A stretch of 48,267 nucleotides of DNA from Hemicentrotus pulcherrimus. Taxonomy: Eukaryota; Echinodermata; Echinoidea; Camarodonta; Strongylocentrotidae. Shown piece by piece: positions 12,944-25,214 of this stretch. Each line of letters begins with the position of its first letter. The stretch's first letter is position 1. The stretch spans positions 87,755-136,021 of the forward strand of contig BEXV01000492.1 of the NCBI GenBank assembly GCA_003118195.1, read 5' to 3'. The position numbers and the translations under genes are program-made. The notes under the pieces are model-generated. The model was not told where the DNA came from and did no database searches. It worked only from the letters and a program-made list of their open reading frames with translations.

Positions 12944-12980
<37 letters not shown>
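12922..12980. repeat. CT dinucleotide microsatellite
   Basis: Interrupted (CT)n. The minus-strand frame through it is an Arg/Glu repeat and not a gene. Confidence 0.92.
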
Positions 12981-15900
12981 TGATTAACACTTCTTTAGGA
13001 ATCCCGTGTTAAGTGCATGCATGTATAAAGTTGTAAATGATACTTTATTAAGCAATGTGTTGTTGTTATAGGGGTATCATTTATGCAATCCTATACGTAA
13101 TGCATTGTCGTGAGTACATTATTATTGAGATTTACCCCAAAGACTTTCGTGATATCAGTTTCACAAACTAAGTAACTTACCTGCCTGAAAGTTTCTTTTC
13201 CAGTGACCTCACGTTTTACTTTCGAAATCTGTTGACAGTTAACCCTTTATACAGCCAAACGATTGAATATAACAGCTACAACCATGTTTAAAAAAAAAAA
13301 TCATAACTATCATTGTTTTTCTCCCTCACCTTCTTCCTCCTGATATAAAATTCATGGTAAGGGCATACCAATATCGTGTTACTAAACAGCCTTAAAAACT
13401 GTATATAGTTCTTTCTCCTTCAAAAAAGTAAAACCCTCGGGGTCCTAACTAATTTTATAGAGGACGTGAGATCGATTTCTGAAGAGCATTTTCTTTCCAT
13501 TAGTAGTCGTTGGTCATGTTACAACGATGAGAATACACCTTTATAGCCTTGGGGGAAGTACATGCACGATACATCCCCTTCGTATATGCCGCCATTGAAT
13601 GTTAGATTTATACGGTACGGGGCATTTACATTTTAATTTGGGGGGGGGGGGCGCAGCCTTACCGTTTTTATTTCGTTGTTTACCATGTTTTTCATAGTCA
13701 AGCTATATCACGCCGGAAACTCCGTCGTTAATTACGGCAAAATGAACAAATAAAATAACAGGGGTTGTTTGTTTCTATCATTTCCCCCCTAAAAGAACCT
13801 TATGCATAGATATAGTTGATACCTTTAATTCACAGGGAGTGGGATTGTCTTATTTTTCCTGAATTTAGACGTTCCAACAATTTTGTTTATTAGTGAGCGA
13901 GTGAGATAATCAGGTAAAATATTTCGTTTGTGACGTAATAACTCGTATAACTTATAAGTATAGTTTCTACATAAAAGAATACCAGGCATTACGATTCACA
14001 ACTCTATTGGACGAAAATGAGGCGAAGATTGGTTGCCCAAATATCTGCTATTTTTCAATGATATTCTCAGGGGGCTCTACCCCCACCCCGTCGCCTCTTA
14101 TAATATCGATTTCTTTCTTCCTCTTATCTGGTGTATGTTTCAAGTGACACTTAACCTAATATATCAGACCGGAGGGAGGAATAAACTGACAAAGAATGTG
14201 TACTATCTGGTAGCGATAAAACAGTATCACTTTCTTTTTATTTTGAAGTAAAATTTACTCAGAGGCGAGTAAATTATGTATGTGCTTAGATAAGAATGGC
14301 GTGATTTATGAACATGACAATCCAGCTACAACTCTGCTGTTATCATCGGCTAAAGGCAACCAGTGCACACCAATCTAATTAGTACTTTGTGTATTCATGA
14401 GCTGTGGTGTCGATTTTCACGTCGCTATATATTTAAAAAATAATGGATTCTTTGTCTCCTTCTCATTCTTCCCTTTTTCTAGTTTCACATTTTTCTTAAC
14501 TAAAACTCTGACAGCATACATTAACAAATAGCGAAATCAATGTATTTGTATCTCCCTGTCGTTGCTTGGAACTTCATTTACCTCATAAAATGTGAAGATG
14601 GCAAGGAAGAAAAGGCCATGCATTGTTAACTCATGCACAGTTCCGCAAAACGTCAAAAGATCAAGAGTTGCTGTTTAAAAGGTCAAAGGTAAGTTATATC
14701 TTATTCAATTCATGTGCTTTCACTTTAGAGAAAGCAAATATTGATGGAATGCATGCATGAATGAATGAGTGAATAATAACTGATTGATCGTTTGACTGAT
14801 TGATTTACTGACTGATTGTTGAACAATACCAGTCAGACGTGCAAATTGAACTTGGCTATGATGCTCATAAAAGTACTTTACCAAAGTTCATTTAATGTTT
14901 TATCATAGAAAACTAATGTAGGCCTACCCCGATACCCGCTCACTGATGATATCTTAAGACAATTCCTAATCAAATTTCCACATACACATTTGAAGCGTAA
15001 TCAATGAAATGCCTTTTTCATGCACCAATCTCTTCCTCGGGCCTTAATAAAATATGATTAAATTAATGTTGAAATCGTGTTTTTTTTTCTTTTGAAACGT
15101 GCACACATTCATCATTCCTTCATTCAAGGAGAACATTTCTTTTGCTCACTTAGTTCTGCTCACAAAAATAGAAAGATGATGCTCATGGCACTTCAAAGAG
15201 AGTTTCCCCTCCCAAGAAAGTGCATTGAACGATAAATATGGAGGTGCTTAAATCGTGAGCAAGGGCCAACTGAATGCATCGTAATTCTGCTTCTCCAATT
15301 ATGGATTCATTCTGAACGATCGTCATGCGTCCTCGAAATATCTAACAATGCATATGCATAAGAGAAAACGGAAAACAATTTAAGTGGCCGCGAAGTCAAC
15401 CCATCAACTTTGAGATTTCAGTGCGGGAAATCGAGTCCATAAAACGTTAAATCGAATCCCGCACCAAAATGGGTCACACTTTGATACGAGAACGAAGTTG
15501 GCTTATTTGGTGTGGAAATGGTATCAATCAAATATTTCTGTCGCGTTTGAATCGGTCAATTTAACTTCTAAAGCAGTTCATTGATGCCATGTATAGCATC
15601 CAATAGGGTGATAATGGTAAGGCTTTTGGTGCCAATGTCATTTCAGCTAGGAGTGGTAGACGTGCCTTGATTCAAATCTTTCCAACTGTTTACTTTTTAA
15701 TCAAAAGGATAACTTCTCGATTTCCTCTTGCTACAGACGGTTAATTACTTTTTTCAAATATACCGATATGTTTCTAGTTCACTGCATATCACATCACATG
15801 AGTAGTATAACAAGAATAAAGAGAGCTCCAGTAGTTTTAAGGTCACCCATACTTTACGGATGTAAATGTTTTTGTTTGTGTTTAAGTATAGTTTTCGTTT

Positions 15901-16920
15901 TTCGAACACAATCAAAAAGGTTGCTTCAAGTAATCGGGAGGAGTTGACGGGCCTTTACATTCAATTAATCAGCTTTATATCGTTTTTTAATAGTGTTTTC
16001 TTATAATCGATTGAAAAGAGAAATGGATGTGCATTCATTCTCAAAAAAATGTGTACAGTAATTTCCGTGCGCCATAATCATATTACTTCTATCGGTCGAA
16101 TAAAACATTTGAAATATGACCAGGGCCATTGTCTCGTTCGATGTAGTTATCTTGCCAAGCAATCTTTACTTTTTTACTGATATGACCTGTATGGTTGACT
16201 CCATGCATAAAAAATCAAATACATAAATCCATTAGGTGCAATATAACACAGTAAAGATAAAATCCTTCTTTAATATACAGATACATTTGACATAAGAGCT
16301 CAATTGTACACATGAAAGAACGTTTACACAATGAAACATCGCGATTAGCTTGTGAACACAGTACTATCATACTGTGTTACATGTTAAGCAATTGTCTTCG
16401 GAAACATGAAACAATCACTACTTTCAGAATGTGTATTCGAACATTTTGTGCAGATGTTCAATGACATTATTTTTTGAAGTTTTAGACATGAATGAATGAA
16501 AATTGCTTGCCCAATGCAAAGTTTATACATTGTTCACCTTTTCAGTTCAATTCCTTACTACCACATTTTGTCATGTCAGCATATGAACGCTGATGGCAGG
16601 TGAGATACCAACGCAAACCAGTAATCTTTTTATGACCAGTGTTTTCAGCATTAAGTACGATCAATATATACGGCTGACCTGTTTATCCAGAAATCATTTG
16701 TCATTCACTGGAGGGACAATTTTTAGTACTGAAGAATTCCAAAACACAATTAAGTAATTATTTACACACACAAAAACAAATTTTCTATTTCTTGATTAAA
16801 TGACAGAATAGGACTGTTAAAAAAAGTGGAAAACAAATTTATCAACCACTTCTTTTAATTCAATTATAGACTACTTTACATGATTATTAAAACAGTAAAT
16901 AGGAAAAAACTACCTTGGAA
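12981..16920. other. Non-coding stretch with minor simple repeats
   Basis: No supported gene. It contains a ten-G run near 13640-13651 and a degenerate tetranucleotide patch of ATGA and TGAT words at about 14750-14830. A 72-codon frame at 14033-14251 has no recognisable feature. Confidence 0.5.
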
Positions 16921-18430
16921 TACATTTTTATTAGTACGAACAACATTCAAGTAGGCCTAACCCAATTGAGAAACAGAGCGCAGTTTTGTTATGTACAGAC
17001 TTACACAGATAAATACAAAGAATGGACATACAAACAATCAAAGCCAGGTCCAATTCTTCAAATGCAAATTGAGAAGGCCAAAAATTAAAAAAGAAATACC
17101 GCATGATTAAAACCTGACTTACATCCTCAATCTCCATCTCCATTCTATCGTCTCCTTATACTCTCGGACTAATACGCTTTACAACTAGGATCCACAACCC
17201 ATTCGAAAGGCATTGCATGAGTTTATATAACCATCTTAATACCCGTCTTACCCAATGTATACTTTTTTAAACAGTAACTTAAACTACCCATTTACCAATG
17301 ATTTACATAAAATGATTTTTAGTGAGCTGAATGTTGATGGAAGCAAAATAATAAGCGTTACACTTACTAGCTGAACTTATGAAATTGCAGGGATTAGACA
17401 ACTGATTATTTGTTTATACAGTGTATAATCACTGACTGAACAAATTGATTTGCTAAATGACTTTGGAGATTGTGACCTCTTAACCCCCTTTACAGAAATT
17501 CAAAAGACTGAATAAAGATGCAATGTCATAAAAAGCTTTTGTAAAGCAAACAAAAAACAAGCTCAGAATGAGTCAAAGATTTAGAAGGAACCTTATTTCT
17601 TTACCACAGAACTGAAATATACTTTTCACAGGCTTCAATATGCATCTTTGTGCTACGTGCTTAAATTGAAATGATACATGTCACAAAATTGATGATACAT
17701 GCCTTTAGATTCTCGAAAATGTAGTCATGGGGATCGAGCTACATCGCTGTTTTTAACTCTATGACTTTCACACGTCGCAAAAGTAATCTGGATCTAACAT
17801 CGAACCTTTAGAACAATGATTAAAAACTTAGTGACCGACTTTTTAACAAAGGAAAAATAAGCTTGACAGATGATGTTGATGTGTAAGAAAATATGTTCAA
17901 TGAATTAATGTTCATTTTATATCCTAGTGTAAATTTCGTCCTCATCGATAATAGCAATATTTCTTTTTAATGGACCCCACAAGATTGTTGAATCTTCCGA
18001 GAGAATAAAAAAATCATTGTTAGTTCTACCAGCAACAAACCTCTGAATAGTTATACTATAATAGGCATATCCGTTAAAGAATAATTATTGGGAGATAACT
18101 CTGTCCGATGAGTCGTAATCTGGTTGTAGGCTACTAATCGGTGTAGCCTTTAGATACATGTGTACGTTAATGATGTCCTCGTTAGAACAAGAAACATTGT
18201 TCACTGGTACTAAGAACAAAGTAATACCATTCATGTGTTAAGGTGAGAAACAACACATGAGAGAACTTAACACTGTTTGGTAAGGACATCTGTTTCCGAC
18301 CTGGACACATTATCTGTGTAGTCGTTGTAGATGAAAGTCTACCAAGTCCAGTGCATCCCATGATGTTGGTTCGCTTACCAGTCAGCTGTACCCTATAGCC
18401 CTCGACATCAGCTCTTAACGTTATACGATC
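16921..18430. other. Region downstream of the minus-strand gene, no gene supported
   Basis: A minus-strand frame at 17143-16931 begins with a Met/Glu-rich stretch followed by a GTAAGT word, but no compatible upstream acceptor was found. A 93-codon stop-free minus frame at 18460-18182 contains Gly-Lys-Arg and Gly-Arg-Lys sites. It lies beyond the likely polyadenylation signal and is not annotated as coding. Confidence 0.4.
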
Positions 18431-18459
18431 CTTGGTCGGTGGAGTCTCACTCTGCCACC

Positions 18460-18465
18460 TTTATT
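18460..18465 (-). promoter_or_regulatory. Candidate polyadenylation signal AATAAA
   Basis: A canonical AATAAA on the minus strand lies about 110 nt after the stop codon of the candidate terminal exon ending at 18574, and is followed by a G/T-rich stretch. Its spacing is typical for a short 3' UTR, which supports the proposed gene end. AATAAA is common by chance in AT-rich DNA. Confidence 0.4.
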
Positions 18466-18573
18466 GGACGTGAATAATCAGACTATAGAACTCAATACGG
18501 CGGATTTTGTTTTTCAACCTATCGACCTACTATTTAACGAACTAGAACTGTTCATGGGCGGTACGTATACTCA

Positions 18574-18705
18574 CTACTTCATTTCGGCTGGAGTCAAGAC
18601 GTACAAAGTGAATGTTAAGAAACTTGAAACTCGTTTCGTGTGACGCGTAAAATCATTACTTTCGATACCTTTCGTTTCCTGTAAAGGCATCCAACTCCTG
18701 ACGGG
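18574..18705 (-). CDS. Candidate terminal exon of the WGxF secreted precursor gene
   Basis: A C-rich polypyrimidine tract ending CCTCCCCCACAG (CAG at 18708-18706) looks like a strong splice acceptor. It joins in phase 0 with the GTAAGT donor at 19585-19580, giving an 880-bp intron. The exon encodes 43 residues beginning Pro-Val-Arg-Ser-Trp-Met-Pro, with a Lys-Arg at exon residues 24-25, and stops with TAG at 18576-18574. AATAAA follows about 110 nt later. If correct, cleavage after RDRKR in the preceding exon and at this Lys-Arg would release a peptide of about 23 residues. A different exon outside this region remains possible, and no homologue is recognised. Confidence 0.38.
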   Translation of the reverse strand, partial: PVRSWMPLQETKGIESNDFTRHTKRVSSFLTFTLYVLTPAEMK

Positions 18706-18904
18706 CTGTGGGGGAGGTGTCGGAGGTTGTGAGGGGGTGAGGTCTTCGAAGGGGTCTTGGAGGAGGGGTGCACGTTATACTCTCTGACACATGTGATTGG
18801 TAGAGCAATGAAACGTCCTGTTGCAACCTTGACACTCGGCGTTGCTAGAGCATGATCGCCCTTCAATACTACTGTCGCATCCCTAGATGATTAATATAGT
18901 ACAA

Positions 18905-19022
18905 GAGAGAGAGAGAGAGAGGGGGGAGAGAGAGAGGGTATAAATAGTGAGAGATACAGAGAGAAGGGAGAAAGAGAGATAATGGAAAGGACAAGAGAGA
19001 GGAGAAGAGGGGAGAAAGGAAG
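18905..19022. repeat. GA-rich microsatellite
   Basis: Interrupted (GA)n with GGGGGG and AGAGAG blocks, lying within the proposed intron of the minus-strand gene. Confidence 0.9.
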
Positions 19023-19579
19023 AACATTAGATAAGATCAGATAACATTATTGTTTTTTAGAGTCTGATAGAGCTTTAGCATTGTGTCATTCATAACCAAT
19101 GACAACTTTCAGAATTAAGATAACCTTTTAGAGTTAAATAAAGTTGGATTTGAAGAGAGCTTCATAAGGAATTGATATCTGGAAGATATATAAGCATCCC
19201 ATTATTTTGTTTAATATCAAATCAAATCAGCTCAATTTTCTCAACAAAGATGTTGAAATTTCATTTTCACTTCCTAACAGAGTTTCAGACTTTTGCGTCA
19301 TGTTCGTAGAGCATCTAATTTTACTTCTCCATACAATGAGCTAAAAAATAGTAGTAGTGGCTTATTCTTTAATACAAGGCCTTTATTTTCATTCAGTTTT
19401 CTTCTCGGGAAACCTTCTTTCAATGTTGCATTATTGGCATGAGGAATAATAACCACAAAAAAGGTCCGTTCAGTACTTGATCATGAAAACTTTTACACAG
19501 ATGACTTGTGAGATGCACGATTTGCTAGCATGGGGATATCCGTTTAATGCCAAAGTTATATATATTGGTATAATCTTCC

Positions 19580-19585
19580 ACTTAC
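19580..19585 (-). other. 5' splice donor GTAAGT
   Basis: The minus-strand sequence AAAAGA|GTAAGT matches the consensus donor. It falls exactly after the codon for the final Arg of Arg-Asp-Arg-Lys-Arg. The frame downstream reads only nine more codons to a stop in AT-rich sequence, as expected for read-through into an intron. Confidence 0.72.
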
Positions 19586-20434
19586 TCTTTTCCTGTCCCT
19601 GAATAATCCCCACATATCTGCAAAGGCCGCTGATGACGATGATGATTCTGTGTCGACTGGTTCCTGGTCATGAACAGGTTCAGGGTAAGGAACAAAGGAC
19701 ATAAACCAACCATCTGAGGCGTCATCAGCGGTATCGTCCGAGCTGGATACGAAGGTTCCAAACGCGTCTGGTCCCAGGGACTCTTCAATGACATGTGGTG
19801 CTTGTCCTGAAACAATGTGAATGGCTTTGCTGGTTCCCCCTGCTGTTCTGCTGTTTCCTCCAAAACCTTCATCTTCTGCTGGAGTATGATGAACAGGTTT
19901 GAAAGCACCCCATGCTCCGAAGCCGCTGTCTTCAGCGGCCTTTGTCCCTGTGGCTTTGATAGGTCCTCCAAAGACTCCATCTGGGCCTACGTCTTTAGCC
20001 GGATGCGTGGTCCCATGGGGAGCCCAAGGAACAAAACCTTCCACATCTAGGCTAGCAGGTTCAGGGACGGGTGCTTCCACGACGGGACCAAACGCACCCT
20101 CATCAGTATGGCCCTCAACCGGCGCCACAGGGTTAAAAGCACCCCATGTTGGTTTATGATGCCGATTGCTTGGTTGCTTCTGTACTGGCGGTAGAGGGAA
20201 GGGTAGGATCTCTCGGGCAGACTTATGGGAACCAAAAGCTAGCTCGCGTAAAGAAGTGGGATTAAGTGGATGCATGATGGCATTCTTGTTAGCGTTTGAG
20301 TGGTGCCGATGATGCTTGAAAGGCGATGCGGTATGTTTCTTGGGATGGAGGGGACGAGAATCTACCATTGAGAAGATACACTGCCAGAGTAAGACCACGC
20401 TCAGAAGGATAAGTGTCCTTGGTACAGCTTCCAT
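19586..20434 (-). CDS. Secreted WG(A/L)F-repeat precursor, 5' coding exon (283 codons)
   Basis: The frame starts at ATGG with a good context (CACAATGG). Residues 1-26 form a signal peptide with a Leu/Val-rich core and probable cleavage after Val-Asp-Ser. A basic, His-rich stretch follows (HHRHH at 41-45). From about residue 95 on there are degenerate, acidic Gly/Pro/Phe modules: WGAF at 97-100, GAF at 113-115, GVF at 153-155, WGAF at 175-178, AFGTF at 224-228, WFMSF at 243-247 and WGLF at 275-278, spaced roughly 20-40 residues apart. There is an acidic Asp/Ser stretch at 230-241 and a Ser run at 264-268. The exon ends at RDRKR (279-283), a prohormone-convertase-like site, exactly at a GTAAGT donor. 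GC content and codon use are visibly richer than in the flanks, which supports real coding. I recognise no family. A neuropeptide or hormone precursor is possible, as is a secreted matrix-type protein. The 3' end lies in another exon. Confidence 0.75.
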
Positions 20435-20540
20435 TGTGATGATGTTCGTACTCGCGTAACAGGATCTATTTCATACAAGTAAGTTGACTCTCAAACGATT
20501 AGTGTGTCCCCTGCTTCTTTTCTGCCTCTACATGAACCTG
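20435..20540 (-). other. 5' UTR segment with two possible splice acceptors
   Basis: Upstream of the start codon the minus strand offers a pyrimidine-rich TTTATTTACATCTATGCAG ending at 20538, and a weaker TATGAAATAG ending at 20466. Either could be the acceptor joining an upstream non-coding exon. Two minimal upstream frames, ATG-TAG and ATG-AAA-TAG, precede the main ATG. No TATA element is evident immediately upstream, which favours a spliced leader exon further away. Confidence 0.35.
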
Positions 20541-21090
20541 CATAGATGTAAATAAACCAATTGAATACCTATATTAGGAAAATGAATCAACAAACAATGA
20601 ATAACTAAGACTCTGTAAAAGCATTCTAGACAAAAAAAAGTAGCAAAGTATATGCAACATAAAATGCAATCTTAATTGCTGCAAATCTCTTGGTACTTTG
20701 TCTTGTCTTTAGTCATGTTTGTGCATTTGTGATTCAGTCAACACTTTGATTAACGGTTTCAAACTGAAAAACATCGGGGAGAAAGTAACGCGATTTCATA
20801 ATAAACATGCTCTCCTTCTTCACACATTAATTGACGTTGGAGAGGAAACCCCACACTTAATTGTTATCTCAGAGGAGACTGCAGCCATGTTGTGTCTCTG
20901 ATGAACTTTTCGTTTTTAGTTAGTGAATGGCTTGAATGTTTTTATTCAACGCCTTACTTTTAACCACAGCATTTACATGTATATTAAACAACAAAAAAGA
21001 GTATAGTATAGTAATCCGCGATCGAATATTTGTTTTTCCGATGCAAGTTACAGAAATAAAGAGAGTTGTATTCATAATTGGCTTATGCAT
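20541..21090. other. Non-coding stretch, nothing recognised
   Basis: AT-rich sequence upstream of the secreted precursor exon, with one chance frame of 60 codons. It is possibly intronic for the minus-strand gene. Confidence 0.5.
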
Positions 21091-21093
21091 CTC

Positions 21094-21498
21094 TTAAAGG
21101 TGAAGTTGAGTTCTGGTCATGCGATTGCATTGTGAAAGAAACGGTGTGGAATCGACCAGAAAAGGTTGATCATCTAGCATATAAGAATGTGTGTGTATTG
21201 CAAATTTGCAAGGTTTTGGAATCATCAAAATGATAAGAAATTTGGCCAAGTCTCGGTAAAGTTACAAACACTGTACACAGAAAGATGTATATGGGACTAC
21301 ACGAACACGTGGCGTAAAAATCCTACCCCCGAGTTTTACGGTGTTACAGCTGTACATGACACATTTAGAGTATAAAGGCATTTGAAGAGCCATGCTTTTC
21401 AGGGAACATGTCTTACCTGATGTTCTTCCACACTTGCATCAATGATAACGCTCACAAATTATTTTTCACCTCTTCCCAGAACTCAACCTTCTCTTTAA
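21094..21498. mobile_element. TTAA-flanked MITE, copy 2
   Basis: TTAA precedes AGGTGAAGTTGAGTTCTGG, and the other end is the inverse of AGAGAAGGTTGAGTTCTGG followed by TTAA at 21495-21498. The first ~210 bp match the reverse complement of the right half of the element at 7803-8178 closely, including shared words TCATGCGATTGCATTGTG and GTGGAATCGA, whereas the remainder is different. It is non-coding. A 62-codon frame inside is not a gene. Confidence 0.75.
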
Positions 21499-24400
21499 TT
21501 CAAGTGTAGTACATACGTCATGTTAATTGCATTGTATTAGAAGATGGTATTGAGTATATCCCCTTTACAACAAATCAACACGTTAATAAACGTAGCCTTC
21601 TGTAGCATTCATTTCTAATCAGTAGTAAGTGACATCATTCGTTCGGAGGCGCTTCCCTCCAATATAGAGTCTTGTACTCAATCGATACTATCACCTCGTA
21701 TTTACTTTTGAGGCGCAGGAGCACGATGGTTATCGTGTAATCTATCAATTTTTGTCAGGTTTCTTTATCGATATTTGAAAATGCTAACACGATTCTAAAC
21801 GGCTAATATAATGGGTTTCAATGTTCAGCGCGTAATGAACTACTTTAATGTTCCTAATTTTCATTACCCCTTTCACATCTTGACTTGGTGAATTTGAAAG
21901 AAATATATTTCTAGGAACTCTTTTATATACTAAAAGTGGAATCTGTATTTCAATAACATCATAACTTTTACTTACCCATGATTTCGTTTCGATCTCAACA
22001 CGACAAAGTCGTAAAGAAAAATTCACGAAAAAATGTTTTTCATGGGCTTACTTTGGAAATGAAATGACCTTTTCTCCGTTTTAATCCCCACAAATTAATG
22101 AATAGTAATAAATTAGCAATGATTAATGCAGACAGATTCTGTCAGCAGGTCATAAAGATGAAAATATTGAGTGTGTTTCCTTATCAGAAGTTTAACACCG
22201 CTTGAAGTTGTTGGAATACTAATGCTTCATTAATTGTTGTTTATGACAAACTTGTTTTTCTGTGAAGAAAGCTCTAAGGTATGAAGAAAATTACACAATG
22301 CGTGGGCGTATTCTCTATCTAGATATTGTCTGCAGTGGATCATTTTATATTGCCATAAAGTGCTTCAACGTCCTAAAGGAGTTTCCTCAGAAGCGTTTCT
22401 CGTTTAGAAAAAAAAAAGAAAATATATTTCCTGTTCTAGAAAAATAATCAATTAGCTTTAATCTAACTAACCTATTTAAGTAGCTCTTCTCTCGTTGACC
22501 TGATTTATGACACTTCAATTTCACCTTATGCTTCAAACTGATTACGTCAGAAATAGAACTATAATATTGAGATTTGGGAATATTAAGGATACATGTGGGA
22601 CATTTTCTTTTTATTCACCCGATCTTAAATTTACTCTCGCTCTCGTTTCTCATCATATATGACATATTAAAAACCAAAACTAAACGTATTCAACAAAGGC
22701 CCTAATTCAATCAGTTCACCTTCCATTCTTGAGTTACGCAAAACCACAATGTACAATGGCTACGAATAATTTAGTTGATAACCGTAAAACTTTGCCAATC
22801 TTATCCGATTTCATATACGCAAACAATATTTTCATAAATCATATATTTTAATCTATATTATCCATGGATTTTCATATTTACGTATAAGACATTGAATGAA
22901 TACAGGTTTAAATCAACATGGTAATGTGTATGTGTTCAAATCTGTAGTGCGAACTTGGTCCCTCGAAAAGGAAAGAGAATACTATTGATATGTAGTGATA
23001 CATTGCGTAAAGAAGAGCAAGTTGATGAATGCAAGTGCAATATCCGATACAATAAGAGAGATGAACCAAAATAGACAGGAGGCGGGGAAAGGTTACAAGA
23101 TAGAGCAGGTATTTTACATTATCAACTTATCCTTTCTGCTCTCAGGTATAGGTGTAATCTTACAAAAAGAAATTAGGTCTGCGTCATTGGTTCGAGGAGA
23201 TCATATTATGTTAGCTTCAGTAGACACACTTTGTCTGTCTGTCTATCTCTGGCTCTCTTTTTCTATCATATCTAACTATCTCTCAGCACGTGCTAACTCT
23301 ATCTCCACCCAGTAGATTGTGTTGTCATGGCAAGAGACCAAGAGTCACAAAAATACATACAGTGAGATGGATTTGTCGAAAAGCATTTTCGTACATACAA
23401 AATTATATTGCTATATGGTTTGCAGAGTATAAACATTAAAAATGGATAATAAGCGCTAATTGACAAAACGACCAGGGTTATAATACAAAATAATTTATAT
23501 ATTTTCACTACTTTAGAATAATCTTTTTTTAATAATGTGGAATTGTATAATATCTTTCCGTAAAAAAAATTACGAAACCGATTGTCACAATACTATATGT
23601 TTCAGTTCATTTCGTCTAATTTGATTTTTTAAAACGTCAATTTATAACGTAGAGTACAGACAACAAAAGAATACTAGTTAAAATAAATAAATCATAGCTA
23701 ATTAGATTAAAGTTTAACGTAAACATTTATTTGTTTACATTATAGTGATAAATCTCTAAACACATTCTTTAGTATTATTCCAAGCTATTATTTTTTTAGT
23801 TTTATTTTTTACCATTGTTTGGAATCGACCTCTGATAATGTAGCCCCAAGTCATCCATTGAGGAAGAGGTAAAATAAAATTGGTGAAAAACATAAGTATT
23901 CTTCATACGTTGTAAATTAAAAAATACTAGAAATGTATTCTTTAAGAAAAGAGAAGTTCGATGGCCTAAGTTCAAAGGATTTACCCATTGTATCTGATCT
24001 TGTTACCAAGGGATGAAATAGAGTTGTTTTTAGTTGTCTGATAAAATATTTCCTTCCGATTACACTTTCTTTACACTATAATGATCAAGCTACAAACGAA
24101 AATATTTGTGTGATATCTGAAAATAGCAAAGAAACAGAGTCATAATTGGGCAAATTGAAGCTGTATTTACTATCGCCGTGAGTGATCATTAGAAAACAAT
24201 ACGACCGCTGTGTTACGTATGCACGGGGAAAAAACATTCCTATAATCACCACTATTGTTCAGAGGAGCCTATACAAATCTGTTATTATTAATTAGATCGT
24301 ACATAGAGAATTGGTGGGTTTGAAACACTTGACATGGTTGAGAGTCTGTAAACGCACAAAGTCAGCATAAAGAGGTATATCTGTAGAGATTTTTTGGAGA

Positions 24401-25165
24401 GGGAGCAGAGCAAGATAATTCTTTTTTTCATTTTTTAAATATTTCTCCTACAGAGAGGATAGTAGAAGAGAAAATGGTACACAGTATCAGTGGAAGACCA
24501 ACGTGACAGCATAAATAGATCACCAAAATATTAAGGTTAAACTTGATTTAAGATAAAGTTTGAAAATGAAAATGCAATTTTTATATGATTTTATTTTAAA
24601 ACAAATAGTCTATCCAATTATGAGGTACAAATGAAATTTCATTTGAAATATCTTGGTAAGAATGCATTAATAGAACTTACAGATGATAAATGAATACCCA
24701 CATCACTAGAATGGTATGACGTGATATATGATACCTGAACTGGGGGAAATCGGGAAAGGTCAAACATCAGCAGCGCTTGTGTGTTTTTATCATTTTATTG
24801 GGGGGAAATGGAAAACAGTGCGGGCGGGTGTGATCTATATAGTGTTCACCAGGGTATCGTCATGTTCTGGTAAATAAAAAATTACCCGGGAATTAATTAG
24901 GGCAGAAATTGAACTGAGATGTCTCGATCAGAAATTGAAAGTGCGGTTAATTTCAATAATGAGGAACTTCTTGGCTAGTTAGATTCTCTTTTCCATGTCT
25001 TTCCTATTTTTATTTTTGCAATAAAGTAGGCTAATTATTCCCTTGACATGAAAAAAAGGTAACACCAATTAACTTTATTTATATACTCCCTGAAGATTGA
25101 AATTTCAACTCAGCTTGAACTTTTACGCAAAAAAGGGTATTTTATCTTGTGACTTTTCATCTCGT
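21499..25165. other. Non-coding stretch, nothing recognised
   Basis: Only chance frames. The longest, 106 codons at 22995-23315, ends in a degenerate CTGT/CTAT simple repeat and has no homology that I recognise. No RNA boxes or inverted repeats were identified. Confidence 0.45.
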
Positions 25166-25214
25166 GCTCTCCTTTTCTCTCTCTCTCTCTCTCTCNTCTC
25201 TCTCTCTCTCTCTT
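25166..25214. repeat. CT dinucleotide microsatellite with an ambiguous base
   Basis: (CT)n interrupted by one N at 25196, indicating a collapsed or uncertain repeat length in the assembly. Confidence 0.92.

Noticed and set aside
16931..17180. Minus-strand Met-Glu-rich start followed by GTAAGT, a possible small exon
   Set aside because: No compatible acceptor or upstream coding phase was found and the downstream frame is AT-rich chance sequence.
18182..18460. 93-codon stop-free minus frame containing Gly-Lys-Arg and Gly-Arg-Lys amidation-like sites and two Cys, at first sight a peptide-hormone exon
   Set aside because: It lies beyond the AATAAA that fits the preceding terminal exon, the only in-frame CAG acceptor has a weak pyrimidine tract, and runs of this length are common by chance here. 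It would deserve reconsideration if RNA reads cover it.
19582..20235. Other open frames of 62-132 codons overlapping the secreted precursor exon on both strands
   Set aside because: They are shadows of the 283-codon frame, which alone has a signal peptide, repeated motif and splice donor.
22995..23315. 106-codon plus frame with hydrophobic segments
   Set aside because: No recognisable domain, no splice context, and its end lies in a CTGT/CTAT simple repeat.
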